A stretch of DNA of 64,000 bases from Colletes latitarsis (GCF_051014445.1 NC_135136.1:15580001-15644000), one strand, 5' to 3'; positions 28,601 to 38,238 are shown, numbered from the stretch's first letter. Numbers and translations: made by a program. Notes: a model not told the origin generated them from the sequence alone.

Positions 28601-31600
28601 GACATAACATGCGTTATCCTCTAAAATATTGATCGAAACCAGGTTTAATCGACTGTTTCAGTGTGGTACCACATTACTACGAGAAAGAAAACAGAAAAAA
28701 CCCAGGATCTGTTCAACAAGTATGCGAAGAATGCGAAAGTATGAGCCTGATGAGGGAAAATCCCAGGCCTGACCTAGACCTAACATGCGTTATCCACTAA
28801 AATATTAATCGAAACCAGGTTTAATTGACTGTTTCAGTGTGGTACCACATTACTACCTGATCCAAACCAGAAAAAACCCAGGATATGTTCAACAAGTATG
28901 TGAAGAATGCGAAAGTACGAGTCTGATGAGGGAAAATACCTGGCCTAACCTAGTCCTAACGTGCGTTATCCTCTAAAATATTGATCGTACCCAGGGTTAA
29001 TTGACTGTTTCAGTGTGGTACCACATTACTACGTGGTCCAAACCAGAAAAAGCCCAGGATCTCTTCAACAAGTATGTGAAAAACGCGAAAGTATGAGCCT
29101 GATGAGGGCAAATCCTAGACTTAACCCAGACCTAACGGGCGTTATCCTCTAAAATATTGATCGAAATCAGGTTTAATGGACTGTTTCAGTGTGGTACCAC
29201 ATTACTACGTGGTCCAAACCAGAAAAAACCCAGGATCTGTTCAAGAAGTATGTGAAGAATGCGAAAGTACGAGTCTGATGAGGGAAAATTCCTGGCCTAA
29301 CCGAGTCCTAAAGTTCGTTATCCTCTAAAATATTGATCGTAACCAGGATTAATTGACTGTTTCAGTGTGGTACCACATTACTACGTGTTCCAATCCAGAA
29401 AAAGCCCAGGATCTAGCCATCAAGAATGAGAAATATGCGAAAGTATGAGCCTGATGAGGGCAAATCCCAGACCTATCCCAGACATGACTTGCGTTATCCT
29501 ATAAAATATTTATCAAGACCATGTTTAATTGACTGTTTCAGTGTGGTACCACATTACTACGTGGTCCAAACCAGAAAAAGCCCAGGATCTCTTCAACAAG
29601 TATGTGAAAAACGCGAAAGTATGAGCCTGATGAGGGCAAATCCTAGACTTAACCCAGACCTAACGTGCGTTATCCTCTAAAATATTGATCGAAATCAGGT
29701 TTAATGGACTGTTTCAGTGTGGTACCACATTACTACGTGATCCAAACCAGAAAAAACCCAGGATCTGTTCAAGAAGTATGTGAAGAATGCGAAAGTACGA
29801 GTCTGATGAGGGAAAATTCCTGGCCTAACCGAGTCCTAAAGTTCGTTATCCTCTAAAATATTGATTGTAACCAGGATTAATTGACTGTTTCAGTGTGGTA
29901 CCACATTACTACGTGATCCAATCCAGAAAAAGCCCAGGATCTAGCCATCAAGAATGAGAAATATGCGAAAGTATGAGCCTGATGAGGGCAAATCCCAGAC
30001 CTATCCCAGACATGACTTGCGTTATCCTATAAAATATTTATCAAGACCATGTTTAATTGACTGTTTCAGTGTGGTACCACATTACTACGTGATCCAAACC
30101 AGAAAAAACCCAGCATCTGTTCAAGAAGTATGTGAAGAGTGCGAAAGTATGAGTCTGATGAGGGAAAATTCGTGGCCTGACCTAGTCCTACCGTGCGTTA
30201 TCCTCTAAAATATTGATCGTAACCAGGATTAATTGACTGTTTCAGTGTGGTACCACAATACTACGTGATCCAAACCAGAAAAAGCCCAGGATCTCGTCAA
30301 CTAGTATGTGAAGAATGCGAAAGTATGAGTCTGATGAGGGAAAATCCCTGGCTTAACCTAGACATAACATGCGTTATCCTCTAAAATATTGATCGAAACC
30401 AGGTTTAATCGACTGTTTCAGTGTGGTACCACATTACTACGTGAAAGAAAACAGAAAAAACCCAGGATCTGTTCAACAAGTATGTTAAGAATGCGAAAGT
30501 ATGAGTCTGATGAGGGAAAATCCCAGGCCTAACCTAGACCTAACATGCGTTATCCACTAAAATATTAATCGAAACCAGGTTTAATTGACTGTTTCAGTGT
30601 GGTACCACATTACTACGTGATCCAAACCAGAAAAAAACCCAGAATATGTTCAACAAATATGTGAAAAACGCGAAAGTATGAGCCTGATGAGGGCAAATCC
30701 CAGACCTAACCCAGACCTAACGTGCGTTATCCTATAAAATATTTATCAAGACCATGTTTAATTGACTGTTTCAGTGTGGTACCACATTACTACGTGATCC
30801 AAACCAGAAAAAACCCAGGATCTGTCCAAGAAGTATGTGAAGAATGCAAAAGTATGAGTCTGATGTGGGAAAATTCCTGGCCTAACCTAGTCCTAGAGAT
30901 CGTTATCCTCTAAAATATTGATCGTAACCAGGATTAATTGACTGTTTCAGTGTGGTACCACATTACTACGTGATCCAATGCAGAAAAAACCCTGGCTCAG
31001 GTCAATATGTATGTTAAAACTGCGAAGGGATGACCATGATGAGGGAAAATCCCAGGCCTAACCTAGACCTAACATGCGTTATCCACTAAAATATTAATCG
31101 AAACCAGGTTTAATTGACTGTTTCAGTGTGGTACCACATTACTACGTGATCCAAACCAGAAAAAACCCAGGATATGTTCAACAAATATGTGAAAAACGCG
31201 AAAGTATGAGCCTGATGAGGACAAATCCTAGACCTAACCCAGACCTAACGTGCGTTATCCTCTAAAATAGTGATCGAAATCAGGTATAATGGACTGTTTC
31301 AGTGTGGTACCACATTACTACGTGATCCAAACCAGAAAAAACCCAGGATCTGTTCAAGAAGTATGTGAAGAATGCGAAAGTATGTGTCTGATGTGGGAAA
31401 ATTCCTGGCCTAACCTAGTCCTAGAGTTCGTTAGCCTCTAAAATATTGATCGTAACCAGGATTAATTGACTGTTTCAGTGTGGTACCACATTACTACGTG
31501 ATCCAAACCATAAAAAGCCCAGGATCTCTTCAACAAGTTTGTGAAAAACGAGAAAGTATGAGCCTGATGAGGGCAAATCCTCGACCTATCCCAGACATAA

Positions 31601-32819
31601 CTTGCGTTATCCTCTAAAATATTTATCGAAACCAGGTTTAATTGACTGTTTTAGTGTGGTACCACTATGCTATGTGATCCAAAGCAGAAAAAACCCAGGA
31701 TCTGTTCAAGAAGTATGTGAAGAGTGCGAAAGTATGTGTCTGATGTGGGAAAATTTCTGGCCTAACCTAGTCCTAGAGTTCGTTATCCTCTAAAATATTG
31801 ACCGTAACCAGGATTAATTGACTGCTTTAGCGTGGTACCACTTTACTACGTGATCCAATGCAGAAAAAACCCTCGATCAGGTCAACATGTATGTTAAAAC
31901 TGCGAAAGGATGACCCTGATGAGGGCAAATTCCTTGCCTAAGCTAGACCTAACATGCGTTATCCTCTAAAATATTGATCGAAGCCACGTTTAATTGACAG
32001 TTTCAGTGTGGTACCACATTACTACGTGATCCAATCCAGAAAAAGCCCAGGATCTAGCCAACAAGAATGAGAAATATGCGAAAGTATGAGCCTGATGAGG
32101 GCAAATCCCAGACCTATCCCAGACATAACTTGCGTTATCCTATAAAATATTGATCGAATCCTGTTTTAATGGACAGTTTTAGTGTGGTACCACTTTACTA
32201 CGCGATCCAATGCAGAAAAAAACCTCGATCAGGTCAACATGTATGTTAAAACTGCGAAAGTATGACCCTGATGAGGGCAAATCCCAGACCTAACCTAGAC
32301 CTAACGTGTGTTATCCTCTAAAATATTAATCGAAATCAGGTTTAATGGCCTGTTTTAGTGTGGTACCATATTACTACGTGATCCAAAGCAGAGAAAACTC
32401 TCGCTCAGGTCAATATGTATGTTAAAACTGCGAAAGGATGACCCTGATGAGGGCAAATCCCCAGCCTAAGCTAGACCTAACATGCGTTATCCTCTAAAAT
32501 ATTGATGGAAACCAGGTTCAGTTGACTGTCTCAGTGTGGTACCACATTACTACGTGATCCAAACCAGAAGAAACCCAGGATCTGTTCAACAAGTATGTGA
32601 AAAACGCGAAAGTATGAGCCTGATGAGGGCAAATCCCAGACCTAACCTAGACCTAACATGTGTTATCCTCTAAAATATTTATCAAGACCATGTTTAATTG
32701 ACTGTTTAAGTGTGGTTCCACATTACTACGTGATCCAAACCAGAAAAAACCTAGTATCTGTTCAACAAGTATGTGAAAAACGCGAAAGTATGAGCCTGAT
32801 GAGGGCAAATCCCAGACCT
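22672..32819. repeat. Satellite, transition from homogenised to diverged monomers
   Basis: Up to about 26 kb, blocks resembling the left arrays still occur, for example 24,100-25,900 against 14,590-17,300. From ~26.4 kb the monomers carry many private substitutions, such as ATTTATCAAGACCATG, GAGTCCTAAAGTTCG and AACATGCGAGAGTATG, and the long regular periods stop. Local duplications are present: 29,160-29,500 recurs at 29,690-30,040, and the pair at 26,690-26,990 recurs at 27,400-27,690. No gene or RNA was found. Confidence 0.8.
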
Positions 32820-32835
32820 ATCCCAGACATAACTT
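32820..32835. repeat. Left target-site duplication of the retrotransposon
   Basis: ATCCCAGACATAAC plus up to two T, which merge into the poly-T, adjoins the 3' end of the element. The same 14-16 bases reappear at 38794-38809. Removing the element and one copy restores a continuous, normal satellite monomer, so this is a target-site duplication from target-primed reverse transcription. Confidence 0.92.
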
Positions 32836-32858
32836 TTTTTTTTTTTTTTTTTTTTTTT
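32834..32858 (-). other. Poly(A) tail of the retrotransposon (25 T on + strand)
   Basis: An uninterrupted run of 25 T lies between the target-site duplication and the 3' UTR. It corresponds to a 3' poly(A) in element sense. One or two of these T may belong to the duplicated target (AACTT). Confidence 0.95.
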
Positions 32859-33374
32859 GTCGTGGGGAAAATCTTCGAAAGACTCCCTCCCACCTCCTTG
32901 GGGAGAGGTGGGAGGGGTGTGTGGGATTCCCCGCGCCCGTACAACGACAGGCGCGGGACCTACCCACTAAAAACCCCACGGTGACCCTTCGGCACGCTTT
33001 GGGAGGATACCGGGAATCGCTCGAAGCATTCTTCCGGTATCCTCCCCGTGCCCGCGCTTTCGCGCCCATCCCCCGGGGGGACAATCGGTCCCCCCAGTAG
33101 ACACACTGCCTCATAGCGGCTGGACGGGGCCACTCCATCCCGCCGCTATCCGTCCCGGGGCCGCGTTTAGTGGCGGCTGCGAGCCCCAACTCGCAACCGC
33201 CCGCGACCCCGTTTCCACCCCCCGGCGACCGGGCGTTCATGGCCGCACCAGACCGCCGAGGGTGCCTCCCCTTGCGTCGGACCGGTAGGGGGAGGCACTC
33301 CTACCCCCAACCGGTCCGACCCTGCGCCGCCTGGCGGGAGGAGGGTCCCCTCAGGGCACCCCTCCCAGCCTAGG
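32859..33374 (-). other. Retrotransposon 3' UTR, hairpin-rich
   Basis: About 516 bp separate the ORF2 stop from the poly(A). The region is a run of inverted repeats: 12-bp arms at 32885-32896/32905-32916, 8-bp arms at 32930-32937/32950-32957, 13-bp arms at 33001-33013/33034-33046, 8-bp arms at 33075-33082/33088-33095 and at 33113-33120/33142-33149, an imperfect 12-bp stem at ~33170-33199, and 16-bp arms with one mismatch at 33277-33292/33304-33319. In R1 and R2 type elements the 3' UTR RNA is what the reverse transcriptase recognises; that role here is inference. Minor open frames in this stretch are unsupported. Confidence 0.8.
33001..33046 (-). repeat. 13-bp perfect inverted repeat in 3' UTR
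   Basis: GGGAGGATACCGG (33001-33013) pairs fully with CCGGTATCCTCCC (33034-33046) around a 20-nt loop that itself can form a short GAAT/ATTC stem. It is identical in the second element copy (~63405-63450). Confidence 0.9.
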
Positions 33375-33442
33375 TCATCCGCCACGCCGAGGCGGCCGCC
33401 CGCGACGCCTCGCGACCGGGCGACGACCTCGGGCCACCGCAC

Positions 33443-33479
33443 GAGCGCGAGCTTCAGCGCGCCGCTGAAGCTCGCGCTC
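33443..33479 (-). repeat. 17-bp perfect hairpin inside ORF2 C-terminal coding
   Basis: GAGCGCGAGCTTCAGCG (33443-33459), loop CGC, then its exact reverse complement (33463-33479). It encodes the basic RERELQRRAEARARA segment. In the second copy one base differs (GCTAGC for GCGAGC), leaving a single mismatch. Confidence 0.93.
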
Positions 33480-33488
33480 CCTCCCCGC

Positions 33489-33528
33489 GGCCTCCTTCTG
33501 CAACATTACGTTCTCGCAGAAGGAGGCC
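33489..33528 (-). repeat. 13-bp perfect inverted repeat in ORF2
   Basis: GGCCTCCTTCTGC (33489-33501) and GCAGAAGGAGGCC (33516-33528) flank a 14-nt loop, only 9 bp from the preceding 17-bp hairpin. It lies in coding sequence for ASFCENVMLQKEAA. Confidence 0.93.
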
Positions 33529-33718
33529 ACGGCCCTCCACTTCTCCTCGCTGCCGAGCATGGCGCGCACCACGCCCGGCAGCGAGACATCCCGCCCGACG
33601 ACGCCGACCAGGACACGGCGCTCCCCCTCCCACGCGGGGCATACCTCCAGGGTATGATCCGCCGTGTCCTGCTCAGCGTCGCAGAAGCAGCAACGCGCCG
33701 TCGGCTCCTTCCCTATCC

Positions 33719-33765
33719 GGCACAGGTATCTTCCGAAGCTGCCATGCCCGGAAAATACCTGTGCC
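33719..33765 (-). repeat. 16-bp inverted repeat, one mismatch, in ORF2
   Basis: GGCACAGGTATCTTCC (33719-33734) and GGAAAATACCTGTGCC (33750-33765) pair at 15 of 16 positions across a 15-nt loop. The repeat lies just upstream, in gene sense, of the C-terminal Cys/His motif. Confidence 0.88.
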
Positions 33766-34814
33766 AGCCGGTAGGTGAGGCTGCCATGGCCTCTGTCCAG
33801 CCACTCCTTCAGGAGTGGCCGAACAGCCCCGACAGTCCGGTGCCCCGCGGTTGGCAGAGCCAGCCGCTCCTGCCACGCGAGCAACACGGACTGCCGGGCC
33901 TGGCGCTTCAAATCGCCCCAAGCAGGTTCCTGCCCGCCCGGGACCGCCCCCACCCCCGCGCGACGGTCGACGCGGTGCCGGTACATCGCCGCGTGCGACC
34001 GCGCGAGCAGGTCCATGGGCGGCATCCCCGCTAGAACCGTCGCCGCCTCATGTGACATGGTCCGATACCCGCGGACGACCCTGAGCGCCATGCGCCTCTG
34101 CACCCGACGCAGCATAGTCATGCTGCGCCGGGAGGCAGCCAGGTCGTCCGCCCAGACGGGGGCCCCGTATAGGGCCACCGACTGGACCATTGCCACATAG
34201 AGGCGACGAACTCGGCCCGCCGGGCCCCCCAGGTTGGGCAGGATCCGGCCCAGAGCCGCAACCATCCTTTCGAACCGGGGGACCAGGCAGCGGAAATGCT
34301 TCTCGAAACGCCAGTGGCTATCGAGGATCAGCCCCAGATACCTGATCTGGGGCTTCACCTCGATGTCAGCCCCACCCACCCGAATCAGAGGGGGTGGCGG
34401 ATCCTGCCGAGGTGAATGAAACGCAATCACCTCGGTCTTATGGACCGCCACCGTCATCCCCATCCCCCTGATCCGGTCGACGACGCGTTGCGACCCCTCC
34501 TCCGCGCGACGCATGGCCCTCCCCCAGTGCGCCCCGACGGCCAGCACCAGTGTGTCATCCGCATAACACACCGTGCTGACGCCGTCGGGGAGGCCGGCCC
34601 GCAACACCGAGTCGTACGCGATGTTCCACAGGAGTGGCCCGAGGACCGACCCCTGCGGAACACCGCAGTACACCTCCCTCCGCATATCACCATCCCGGCC
34701 CGGATACTCGATCCACCTGCCGCGGAGATAATCCCCGACGACCGCCCTGAGACAAGGGGGGACTCGATGATATTCGAGCCCCCTCCTTATCCCTTCCCAG
34801 GGGAGGGTGTTAAA

Positions 34815-34848
34815 GGCATTGGCAATATCCTAGGATATTGCCAATGCC
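34815..34848. repeat. 34-bp perfect palindrome at RT motif A stop codon
   Basis: GGCATTGGCAATATCCT (34815-34831) is followed without a spacer by its exact reverse complement (34832-34848). On the minus strand it reads Ala-Leu-Ala-Ile-Ser-stop-Asp-Ile-Ala-Asn-Ala, so the TAG (34832-34830) sits on the symmetry axis, directly before the first catalytic aspartate region. A Leu codon TTG at the stop position would break only the central pair. Confidence 0.93.
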
Positions 34849-35610
34849 ACCCCTCCCCGGGAGACGGCCGCCTCCGAGAGGGCCCTCACACGACCTATCG
34901 CGTCGATAGTCGATCGGCCCCCCCGGAAACCGAACTGGCAGTCGGCCAGACCGGGATCACCCCGCGACAGGTGCTCGACGAGGCGGGCAGCAATCACACG
35001 CTCGAAGAGCTTGCCCACCTCGTCGAGGAGACAAATGGGCCGGTATGCGGAGGGAGACTCCGCGGGCCGACCCTCCTTCCGGAGGAGGACCATCCTCGCC
35101 ACCTTCCAACTGGGGGGGAATCGCCCGTCCCTCAGGCAGCGGTCGAACAACCGCCTGAGGTCGGCCCCAAGGACGCCCTGGGTCAAGACCCAAACCCGGC
35201 CGGGCACACCATCCGGACCCGGGGCCGTGTTACGAACCCCGAGCCGTCTGATGGCCGCTGCCAGCTCCTCCTGCGTGACCCCCAGCTCGGCCGTCCACAC
35301 CACTGGGACAGCCGCCGCCGCCGGAGGACGCGGTCCCCTCTCCCCAATTGGGAAGAGTGTATTGACCACGTCCTCCAGCAGCCGGGGGTCAAGACCCTCG
35401 GTGACGGGTGGCGCCCACGGGCGGAGCTTATTCAGCACCACCTTATATGGGCGCCCCCATGGATCGTCATCAAGGGTCTGGAGGAGCTCCTTCCATGCCC
35501 GGGTCTTGGCCCGTTTGATGGCGACCAGCAGAGCCATCCGCGACATGCGGTATGCCTTATACAGATCATCTGCCCTCGCTCGCGCCACGCTATCGTCTCT
35601 CCATAGACGA

Positions 35611-35622
35611 CGGCGCGCGCGG
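35611..35622 (-). other. Frameshift site between endonuclease and RT parts of ORF2
   Basis: In gene sense the sequence after ACC (T311) is a GC alternation. The endonuclease frame becomes nonsense after it (ARAVVYGETIAW), while the next frame gives the expected basic linker (RARRRLWRDD) leading into RT. One missing base, or an added GC pair in the repeat, explains it. The site abuts the left arm of a 10-bp inverted repeat (35621-35630/35681-35690). Confidence 0.85.
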
Positions 35623-36139
35623 TGTACTGGCGTCGGGCGCGGACAATCGCGACTCGCAACTCCGCGATCGCGTCCGACCACCAGTACACCGCCCGGCGAG
35701 GAGAAGCCCGCCCGACCCGAGGCATCGCCGCGTCGCAAATACCCGCGACCAATGCTCCGAGCCGGGCGACCTCCTCCTCTATGCTCGGCAACTCGGCCGC
35801 TCCCTGCGGCCAAGTTGCAGCGAGGGCAGCTGCCATCAGGGCGTCCTTGTCCAGGCGCCGAAGCGCCCAGCGGCGTGGTGGCGTGCCACGCAGGCGGCCG
35901 TGTCGGGATGCACTCGCGGCGGCAGAGACCTCCATCCGGATGTACCGGTGATCGGAGAGTGTCTCTGCCCCCGCGACCACGTGCCAACCCGACACCATGC
36001 GCACGGCGTTGGGGGTCGCGAATCCAACATCCACGATGGACCCCCCATATCGCCGCACGCATGTGTGCTCCGACCCCCGGTTCAATACCCGGAGGTCGAG
36101 CCCCGCTGCCCAATCGCCCAGGATCCCGCCGCGAACGGA

Positions 36140-36191
36140 GGTCCTGGGGGATCCCCAAGCCACCGACTTGGCATTAAAATCCCCCAGGACC
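36140..36191 (-). repeat. 13-bp perfect inverted repeat in endonuclease domain
   Basis: GGTCCTGGGGGAT (36140-36152) pairs fully with ATCCCCCAGGACC (36179-36191). Inside the loop a further CCAAG/CTTGG stem (36155-36159/36167-36171) can form. It overlaps the codons of the catalytic LGDFNAK motif. Confidence 0.92.
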
Positions 36192-36550
36192 AGCACCGGC
36201 CGGGCCGCGTAGCGCTGCACGCATGCCGCGACCTCGGCCAGGTACAGCTCGAACGCAGCGTGACCGCTACGGGGCGAAATGTAGCACCCCACCACAGCGA
36301 CTCCCCCCCAGTCCACGGCGACGAATCCCCGACCGCGCTCCAACAAGGAGAACGGTGGGGACCCGTCGCCCCCTCCCCATACCGTCGCCACCAAGCCGTC
36401 CGCGTCGCCCACCCAATGAGGGTGATCAGGGACGCGGTACGGCTCGGCGGCGACCGCCAGGCCAACCCCCCACTCCGCGAGGACTTGGGACATCAAGTCC
36501 TGTGCCGCGCGGCAGTGGTTGAGGTTGGCCTGGAGGAGGAGGCGGGGCGG

Positions 36551-36555
36551 CATTA
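36551..36555 (-). promoter_or_regulatory. TAATG stop-start overlap joining ORF1 and ORF2
   Basis: In element sense the ancestral-frame ORF1 stop TAA (36555-36553) shares its last A with the ORF2 ATG (36553-36551). The UAAUG arrangement is known to mediate translational coupling in the R1-clade element SART1. Here the function is inferred from position. In this copy the indels upstream bring ribosomes into a different frame that passes this point and stops at 36426. Confidence 0.85.
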
Positions 36556-36689
36556 ATTAATGGCCGCGCCAGCCTCCTCCCGGCCGTCCGTCCCCGTAGC
36601 ACCGTCCACCTCCATGGAGGACGATGCCACCGCCCTCGGCACCGGAGCCGGTGCAGCCCGCCTCTTCCTCTCCTTCCGGGAGGGGGGGG

Positions 36690-36727
36690 GAGCACTTCTT
36701 GTTGTTGGGAGCACTTCTTGTTGTTGG
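36690..36727. repeat. 19-bp tandem duplication disrupting ORF1
   Basis: GAGCACTTCTTGTTGTTGG occurs at 36690-36708 and again at 36709-36727. Nineteen is not a multiple of three, so the copy shifts ORF1. It adjoins a 9-G run (36682-36690), a second likely indel site. Confidence 0.95.
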
Positions 36728-36785
36728 GAGCACACAGCGGGCAGTGGGGGGCCGCCGAGCACTGGCTCGCACGGTGCTCTTTGGC

Positions 36786-36814
36786 ACCGCAGCGGTAACA
36801 CTGACCGCTGCGGT
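36786..36814 (-). repeat. 11-bp perfect inverted repeat in second zinc-knuckle coding
   Basis: ACCGCAGCGGT (36786-36796) and ACCGCTGCGGT (36804-36814) flank a 7-nt loop. The stem overlaps the codons of CYRCGAKEHRASQC. Confidence 0.9.
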
Positions 36815-37136
36815 CCACCGGCGAGGTGCACCACTGCCTCACGTGCCGCAATTCGAGGCAGCGGTGACACTGGAGCGGGCGCGGCGCGAGGATTTCCACT
36901 CGCGCCGAAACCCACCCCACCAACACCCTCCCGGATTCCGCCACATTACGGGCGGCGGAGAGGGGGCACCGGGCCCACACCGACCCGAGGCCGGAGGGCG
37001 ACCTGGACAGGTCCTCCACAGGACAGTCCCCCGCCCTTGCAAGGGCACGGGACACATCCTGTGCGCTGACCGAGTCGTCCAGCCCACAAACGCGCATCTC
37101 CGTGCGCTTCGTGGGCCGGGCGACCCGGACACCTCG

Positions 37137-37169
37137 CTCGCCCAGCTGCTCCCGGAGCCTCTGGGCGAG
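37137..37169 (-). repeat. Nested hairpin in ORF1 (9 + 5 bp)
   Basis: CTCGCCCAG (37137-37145) pairs with CTGGGCGAG (37161-37169). Inside, GCTCC (37148-37152) pairs with GGAGC (37154-37158), leaving two-base internal gaps on each side and a one-base loop at DNA level. Confidence 0.88.
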
Positions 37170-37738
37170 ACGATCCGCCTTCGCGCCGCCTTCTGCACCG
37201 GGGATCTCCAGCAAGAGACCCCCGGTCACGGCCCTCTTCGCCCTCACGGAGGCGATGCCCAGCTCTTCCAGGGAGATATTCTCCCTGGCGAGCCGCATCG
37301 CCTCCGCGAGGGTCAGGTCGCCCCCCTGCGCAACGGTCAGCGTCACCGCTGCCGTTTTTGGGGGACGACCTGGTCGTGCCTTCCCGACCTTCGCGGCCTT
37401 CACCTTGGCCGCCGGCGGCGGAGGCGGAGGCTGCGGTTGCGAGACCTTCCTCGCCGCCCGCTTCGCCTTCCGCCCCACCACCTCACTCCACGCCAGCCCC
37501 CCATGGGAGGGTGCTGTGGAGGACGCGACCACCGCGACCACGGGTACACCACCCCCCTTGGGGGTCGCGACCCGGGGCCCTGGTGCCGCAACGCTGGGCG
37601 GAGCCTTCACTCCGCCCTTCTTTGCCTTCCCCGACTGTACCGGAACAGGTCGGGGAGGCACCGCCTTCCTGCTGACCGCTCTTCCGGCGAGGAGCTCCTC
37701 CCGGAAGGCGGCCAGCTTGCCATCCATCATGTCCCCAA

Positions 37739-37769
37739 TCCTCCTCAGAAGATCGTCTTCTGAGGAGGA
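37739..37769 (-). repeat. 14-bp perfect hairpin in ORF1
   Basis: TCCTCCTCAGAAGA (37739-37752), loop TCG, then its exact reverse complement (37756-37769). It encodes KKSPSSSEDDLLRRIGD-type residues. Confidence 0.93.
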
Positions 37770-38093
37770 CGGGGACTTCTTCACGGGCGGAGTGCGGGTG
37801 GAGGGGCCCGCGGTGCCCCGCACCACTGCCGCCGCACTCCGCTTATTTACCACCGCCGAGGGACGCGGCGGTGGAGGAGGAGGGAGGATGGGAGGGAGGG
37901 CCGCGCTGTTCCACAGCGCCTCTGCCCTCCTCCTCCCCTGTCGCTCCTCCTCCAACAGGAGCTGCAGACGGGCGTTCCGCCCTCTGAGCTCCCGCGCCGC
38001 CTCCCTCATTTCCTCCGCCGCGGCCTTCAGGGCCTCCGCGCCACCGCTTTTCTGCCCCTTAAAGGCGCAGGCAGCGGCGACTTTCTCCACCCG

Positions 38094-38148
38094 CCTCAGG
38101 GACGAGGAGATCCTCTCCGATATCTCCTCGGTCACCTCGTCCCTGAGG
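38094..38148 (-). repeat. 14-bp perfect inverted repeat in ORF1
   Basis: CCTCAGGGACGAGG (38094-38107) pairs fully with CCTCGTCCCTGAGG (38135-38148). An alternative inner 9-bp stem, CGAGGAGAT (38103-38111) with ATCTCCTCG (38122-38130), competes for part of the outer arm. Confidence 0.92.
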
Positions 38149-38238
38149 CAACTCAGCCTCACCGACGGGCTCATCGCCCCGCCCACCTCGACGACGGCCT
38201 GCCCCGCCCTCTTCCTCTTAGAGCCTATGAGGCTCCTG

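Larger units (their letters stand above)
1..32819. repeat. Tandem satellite array, ~176-bp monomer (left part)
   Basis: About 187 head-to-tail monomers of 175-176 bp fill this stretch without a gene. Landmarks recurring in each monomer are GTGTGGTACCAC, then either TTACTACGTGAT or TTGCTACGCGAT, a GCGAAAGTATGA-like segment, CCTAACATGCGTTATCCTCT and AAAATATTGATCGAAACCAGG-like spacing to the next unit. Three monomer families are visible: B (CCAGAAAAACCCAGGAT core), A (TGCAAAAAAAACACTCACTC core) and C (ATCTGGCCATCTAGTATGAG core). In the first 25 kb, A and B largely alternate, giving a ~351-bp dimer. The DNA is moderately AT-rich, unlike the element at 32834. Open frames of 60-96 codons arise because a monomer can lack stops in one frame; none looks like a gene. 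A centromeric or pericentromeric role is inference. Confidence 0.97.
31190..33600. repeat. Copy 1 of long-range duplication (satellite plus element 3' end)
   Basis: 31,190-32,113 matches 62,122-63,045 (offset 30,932), and 32,631 onward matches 63,035 onward (offset 30,404). The difference of 528 bp is exactly three monomers present here and absent from the other copy. Shared private variants are GTGTCTGATGTGGGAAAATT, GAGTTCGTTAGCCTC, ACCATAAAAAGCCC and AACCTAGTATCTG next to the element. Confidence 0.82.
33375..36553 (-). pseudogene. ORF2: endonuclease-reverse transcriptase (frameshift plus stop)
   Basis: Frames from ATG at 36553 to TGA at 33375 would total about 1,059 residues, normal for R1-clade ORF2. 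The endonuclease shows N10 (QANLNH), E37 (VAEP), Y91, D125/N127 (LGDFNAK), D175 (GSIVDVGF) and S200-D201-H202: the expected catalytic set of an APE-type nuclease that nicks the target. After T311 (35621) the frame shifts within CGGCGCGCGC at 35611-35620, equivalent to one lost base. The RT follows: TAPGPDGVP, FPPSWKVARMVLL, YRPICLL, GFRGGRSTIDAI, motif A DIANAFNTLPW, motif B GVPQGSVLGPLLWN and motif C YADD (34554-34565). A single TAG at 34830-34832 replaces the residue just before the motif A aspartate. The C-terminus has CCFCDAEQDTADHTLEVC and a basic Arg-rich tail. The start overlaps the ORF1 stop. The gene would be catalytically complete but for two lesions, so it is a young pseudogene. Confidence 0.92.

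Noticed and set aside
1..32819. CENP-B-box-like motif in the TTCGAAACCAGGTTTA segment
   Set aside because: It lacks the required spacing and CGGG core of the CENP-B box; the similarity is limited to TTCG.
34815..34848. Stop-codon readthrough at the RT palindrome
   Set aside because: No known readthrough context was recognised and the normal ORF2 is continuous in the clade. The TAG is best treated as a nonsense mutation.
35611..35690. Programmed frameshifting between endonuclease and RT
   Set aside because: The hairpin lies 5' of the shift in RNA sense, there is no slippery heptamer, and R1-clade elements normally encode both domains in one frame. A mutation is simpler.
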